Assembly: GCF_031679605.1 (NCBI RefSeq)
Contig: NZ_CP117522.1
Location: 8,060,001-8,124,000 of the forward strand
Direction of reading: 5' to 3'
DNA length: 64,000 bases
Origin: Streptomyces luomodiensis
Lineage (GTDB): Bacteria > Actinomycetota > Actinomycetes > Streptomycetales > Streptomycetaceae
Shown: in pieces, positions 62,026-64,000 of the stretch
Numbering within the stretch: the first letter of the stretch is position 1
Layout of the letters: every line of letters begins with the position of its first letter
Notes under the pieces: model-generated
The model's database searches: none
Seen by the model: the letters and a program-made list of their open reading frames with translations, nothing else
Told to the model about the DNA's origin: nothing
Position numbers and translations under genes: made by a program

Positions 62026-63756
62026 TCACTCGGGGCCATTCCTCATGATCTTCCACATACGGGTGGCCACGTGGAGGTTGAGCCTGCTGTCCACGTCCGC
62101 CAGATCGCTGCCGCTGATCTCGCGGATGCGCCGCAGCCGGTAGCGGAGGGTCGAGCGGTGGATGACGAGCGCCTCGGCCGTCCGGCTGTAGTTGCCGCCG
62201 CGGTCGAAGTACTCGGAGAGGGTCTCCACCAGGTCCGTGTGGTGCAGGGCGTCGTAGTCCAGCAGCGGGCCCAGCCACTCCCGGACGAACCGCTCGACCT
62301 CCCGGTGGTCGTTCCCGGTGCGCAGGATCCGGTACAGCCCCAGGTCGTCGAAGAACGTCATGCCGTGCGCACGGTGCGAGCGGCGGCGTACCTCCAGCGC
62401 CCGCAGCGCCTCCTGGTACGAGCGGGGCACCTCGCGCGGAGTGTCGCAGGAACCGCCCACCCCGACCGCCCCGCTGTCCGTGCCCAGCTCACGGCCGAGC
62501 GCGGTGTGCAGCGACCGCTCATCCGCGGCTCCGTCCGCCTCCGGCGCGCCCTGGACCACCAGGACCGCCGTGTCCGAGCGCAGGGCGGACAGCATCCGCA
62601 GGCCCAGGCCCGCGGCCGCCCGGCGCACGGCCTTGAGGAAGACGTCGTCGGCCGGCCGGTCCGCCCAGCGCACCACGATCACATGGTGCGGACCGCGCAG
62701 ATCGTGGCCGAGCGCCTCGGAGCGGGCGTACGCACCGGTGTCGTCCGTGCCCGCGAGCAGATCGGCGACCAGCTCCCGGCGCAGCCGCAGCTCCACCTCG
62801 GCCAGCTCCCGCAGATGGGCCAGCTCCAGGCCCAGCGAGGTCGCGGCCTGGTCCAGCGCCCGGACGGCCCGCGCGTCGGCCCGGCCGTCCGGGTCCAGCA
62901 GGAACAGCGCGCCCAGCACCTCACCGCGCGGATCGGCCACCGCCAGCAGCCGGTCCCGCACCCGCACCGGCCGCGGCCGGCGGGCGGCCTCGCGCAGCAG
63001 CTCCTCGCGCCGCGCCGGATCGGGCTTGGGGTAGGGGTCCGGGCGGCCCGGACCCGCCCAGGCCCGGAGGTTGCCGAACCGGTCCTCGGCCGCGGCCGCC
63101 AGCCCGGTGATCCGGTGCAGCGTGCGGACGATGCCGTCCTCGCCGTCGCCGTGGGCGGCCGAGCGGGCGAGGGCGTCGTGGACCTCCCGCAGCTGGTCGA
63201 GGTCGGTCAGCGAGGAGTCCAGCCGCCGCCGTATCGCCTCCCGCTCGTCCCGCGCCCGGCGCAGCTCCACGGCCTGGACGCGTTCCCGGCGGTGCGCGGC
63301 GGCGGTGGCCAGCGCCGCCGCGGTCTGCCGGACGAGCAGGCGGAGCAGCAGCCGTTCGTCCTCGCCCGGCCGGTCGCGGTAGCTCACCACCAGGGCGCCG
63401 TGCAGCCCGTCCGGCTCATGCGGACCGTCCGGTACGCGCAGCCCGAACGCCCAGCCCCAGGCCCGCCGGGGGAACCGCACCGGCCCGTCCCGCCCGGCCA
63501 GCTCCCGGACCTGCGCGTCCAGGGCCCCGGTGGCGCGCGCACCGTCGTGCGGACAGCGGACCAGACCGCCGCCGCCGTCGCCGTCCACGAGCCGCAGATA
63601 CCCCGCCTCGGCGCGGCCCGTCCCGACCGCGCTGACCTGCGCCATCGCCCGGCGCAGGATCGCTGCCTCGTCCTGGTCCTCGATCCCGTCGAAGCCGCTG
63701 AACAGGGTCAGGCAGCGGCGCAACAGCGGATCGTGGGCGGCGGCTGGTGGGGCCAT
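62026..63756 (-). CDS. PucR/CdaR-type transcriptional regulator with GAF-like domains
   Basis: 576 residues. The N-terminal two thirds contain two GAF-like sensor regions (about 10-170 and 200-330) separated by a helical segment rich in Arg and Glu, likely a coiled coil. The GGDEF-like CdaR region follows (HHVIVVRWADRPADDVFLKA, VGVGGSCDTPREVPRSYQEA), and the C-terminal PucR helix-turn-helix is RGGNYSRTAEALVIHRSTLR. Such proteins sense small molecules such as purine breakdown products, sugar acids or amino acids. It stands apart from the accessory region, with about 240 bases of upstream DNA to the window end in which no gene was found. Confidence 0.9.
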   Translation of the reverse strand: MAPPAAAHDPLLRRCLTLFSGFDGIEDQDEAAILRRAMAQVSAVGTGRAEAGYLRLVDGDGGGGLVRCPHDGARATGALDAQVRELAGRDGPVRFPRRAWGWAFGLRVPDGPHEPDGLHGALVVSYRDRPGEDERLLLRLLVRQTAAALATAAAHRRERVQAVELRRARDEREAIRRRLDSSLTDLDQLREVHDALARSAAHGDGEDGIVRTLHRITGLAAAAEDRFGNLRAWAGPGRPDPYPKPDPARREELLREAARRPRPVRVRDRLLAVADPRGEVLGALFLLDPDGRADARAVRALDQAATSLGLELAHLRELAEVELRLRRELVADLLAGTDDTGAYARSEALGHDLRGPHHVIVVRWADRPADDVFLKAVRRAAAGLGLRMLSALRSDTAVLVVQGAPEADGAADERSLHTALGRELGTDSGAVGVGGSCDTPREVPRSYQEALRALEVRRRSHRAHGMTFFDDLGLYRILRTGNDHREVERFVREWLGPLLDYDALHHTDLVETLSEYFDRGGNYSRTAEALVIHRSTLRYRLRRIREISGSDLADVDSRLNLHVATRMWKIMRNGPE

Positions 63757-64000
63757 CGCGTCACTCCGTGTGTCCTCATGTGTCGAAAACGGTCCACGTC
63801 GCGAGTACCCGATTCATGGCAAATCACCGCATGGGGGCGAAAAGGGTGCGAGGTGTTCGGCATCCTGGGTGCCGGAGGCCGCGCCGAGGCGTACGGAAGT
63901 GACGCATTTCCCAATTCGGATGCCGGTCAACGAGGTTGGCGCCCCGCCAGAACCGGGCTCCGGAAGCGGGCTTCGCGGTCCACTTTCACTGGAACGCCCA

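Noticed and set aside
63757..64000. A 68-codon minus-strand frame overlapping the start of the PucR-type gene
   Set aside because: It runs into the regulator in another frame, has no ribosome site and no family resemblance. The region probably holds only the regulator's promoter.

Overview
The window is high-GC DNA of a Streptomyces or close actinomycete relative. GTG and TTG starts are frequent, genes are chained by 4-base ATGA/GTGA overlaps, several genes carry the rare TTA (bldA-dependent) codon, and the gene families are typical (GntR, LysR, LacI, PucR and LuxR regulators, an ECF42-type sigma factor). No rRNA, tRNA, CRISPR array, intact insertion sequence or phage gene was seen.

Left flank (about 1-16 kb). 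A minus-strand group (ACS-family MFS transporter, GntR/UTRA regulator, glutathione-S-transferase-like protein, CaiB-type CoA-transferase) lies divergent to a broken tartrate dehydratase/fumarase gene with a frameshift and an internal deletion. An FCD-type GntR regulator flanked by two exact inverted copies of a 17-bp site follows, divergent to a crotonase / crotonase / 3-hydroxyacyl-CoA dehydrogenase operon. Then come a LysR/YeiH divergent pair with a perfect palindrome between them, two divergent RsmC-like methyltransferases, a GMC-like flavoprotein, a remnant of a sugar epimerase, and a LuxR-type regulator with two TTA codons.

Central accessory region (about 16.5-59.2 kb). This looks like one large biosynthetic locus in three parts. 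(a) 16.6-29.4 kb: a PLP decarboxylase, a GH51 enzyme, then a tightly coupled operon with all parts of an amino-group-carrier-protein (AmCP/LysW) pathway: LysW ending in EDWGE, LysX, LysZ, LysY and LysK, plus a split transketolase and a DegT-type aminotransferase. This is the enzyme set used to build 2,6-diamino-5,7-dihydroxyheptanoate (DADH) on a carrier protein in the vazabitide pathway. A sulfotransferase, a BtrH-like acyltransferase-fold protein and a carbohydrate-type beta-sandwich protein are added. (b) 29.5-37 kb and 56-59 kb: galactofuranose genes (GlfT1, UDP-galactopyranose mutase, two GlfT2-like polymerases), a second GH51 enzyme, a LacI regulator with three TTA codons, and a Wzx-like flippase. 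(c) 38.4-55.8 kb: an ADP-heptose pathway (GmhA-HldE trifunctional fusion, HldD, GT9 heptosyltransferase) with GTP cyclohydrolase II, a PP-loop protein, a second DegT aminotransferase, two zinc alcohol dehydrogenases, a HAD protein, two VOC proteins, an O-carbamoyltransferase, a radical SAM protein and a PhyH-type dioxygenase.

A conserved block of about 47 bp (18-bp core GATGCTGCACGACCACAA, identical in two copies) lies in three divergent promoter regions of parts b and c. With the TTA codons spread across all three parts, it is the best sequence evidence that they are regulated together. The predicted output is a glycoconjugate or small molecule with a decorated (aminated, carbamoylated) heptose, galactofuranose and perhaps a DADH-like amino acid. 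The product itself cannot be read from the sequence.

Right flank (59.3-64 kb): a SAM methyltransferase, an ECF42-type sigma factor with a short hairpin repeat inserted in frame, a helix-hairpin-helix DNA-glycosylase-like protein and a PucR-type regulator.
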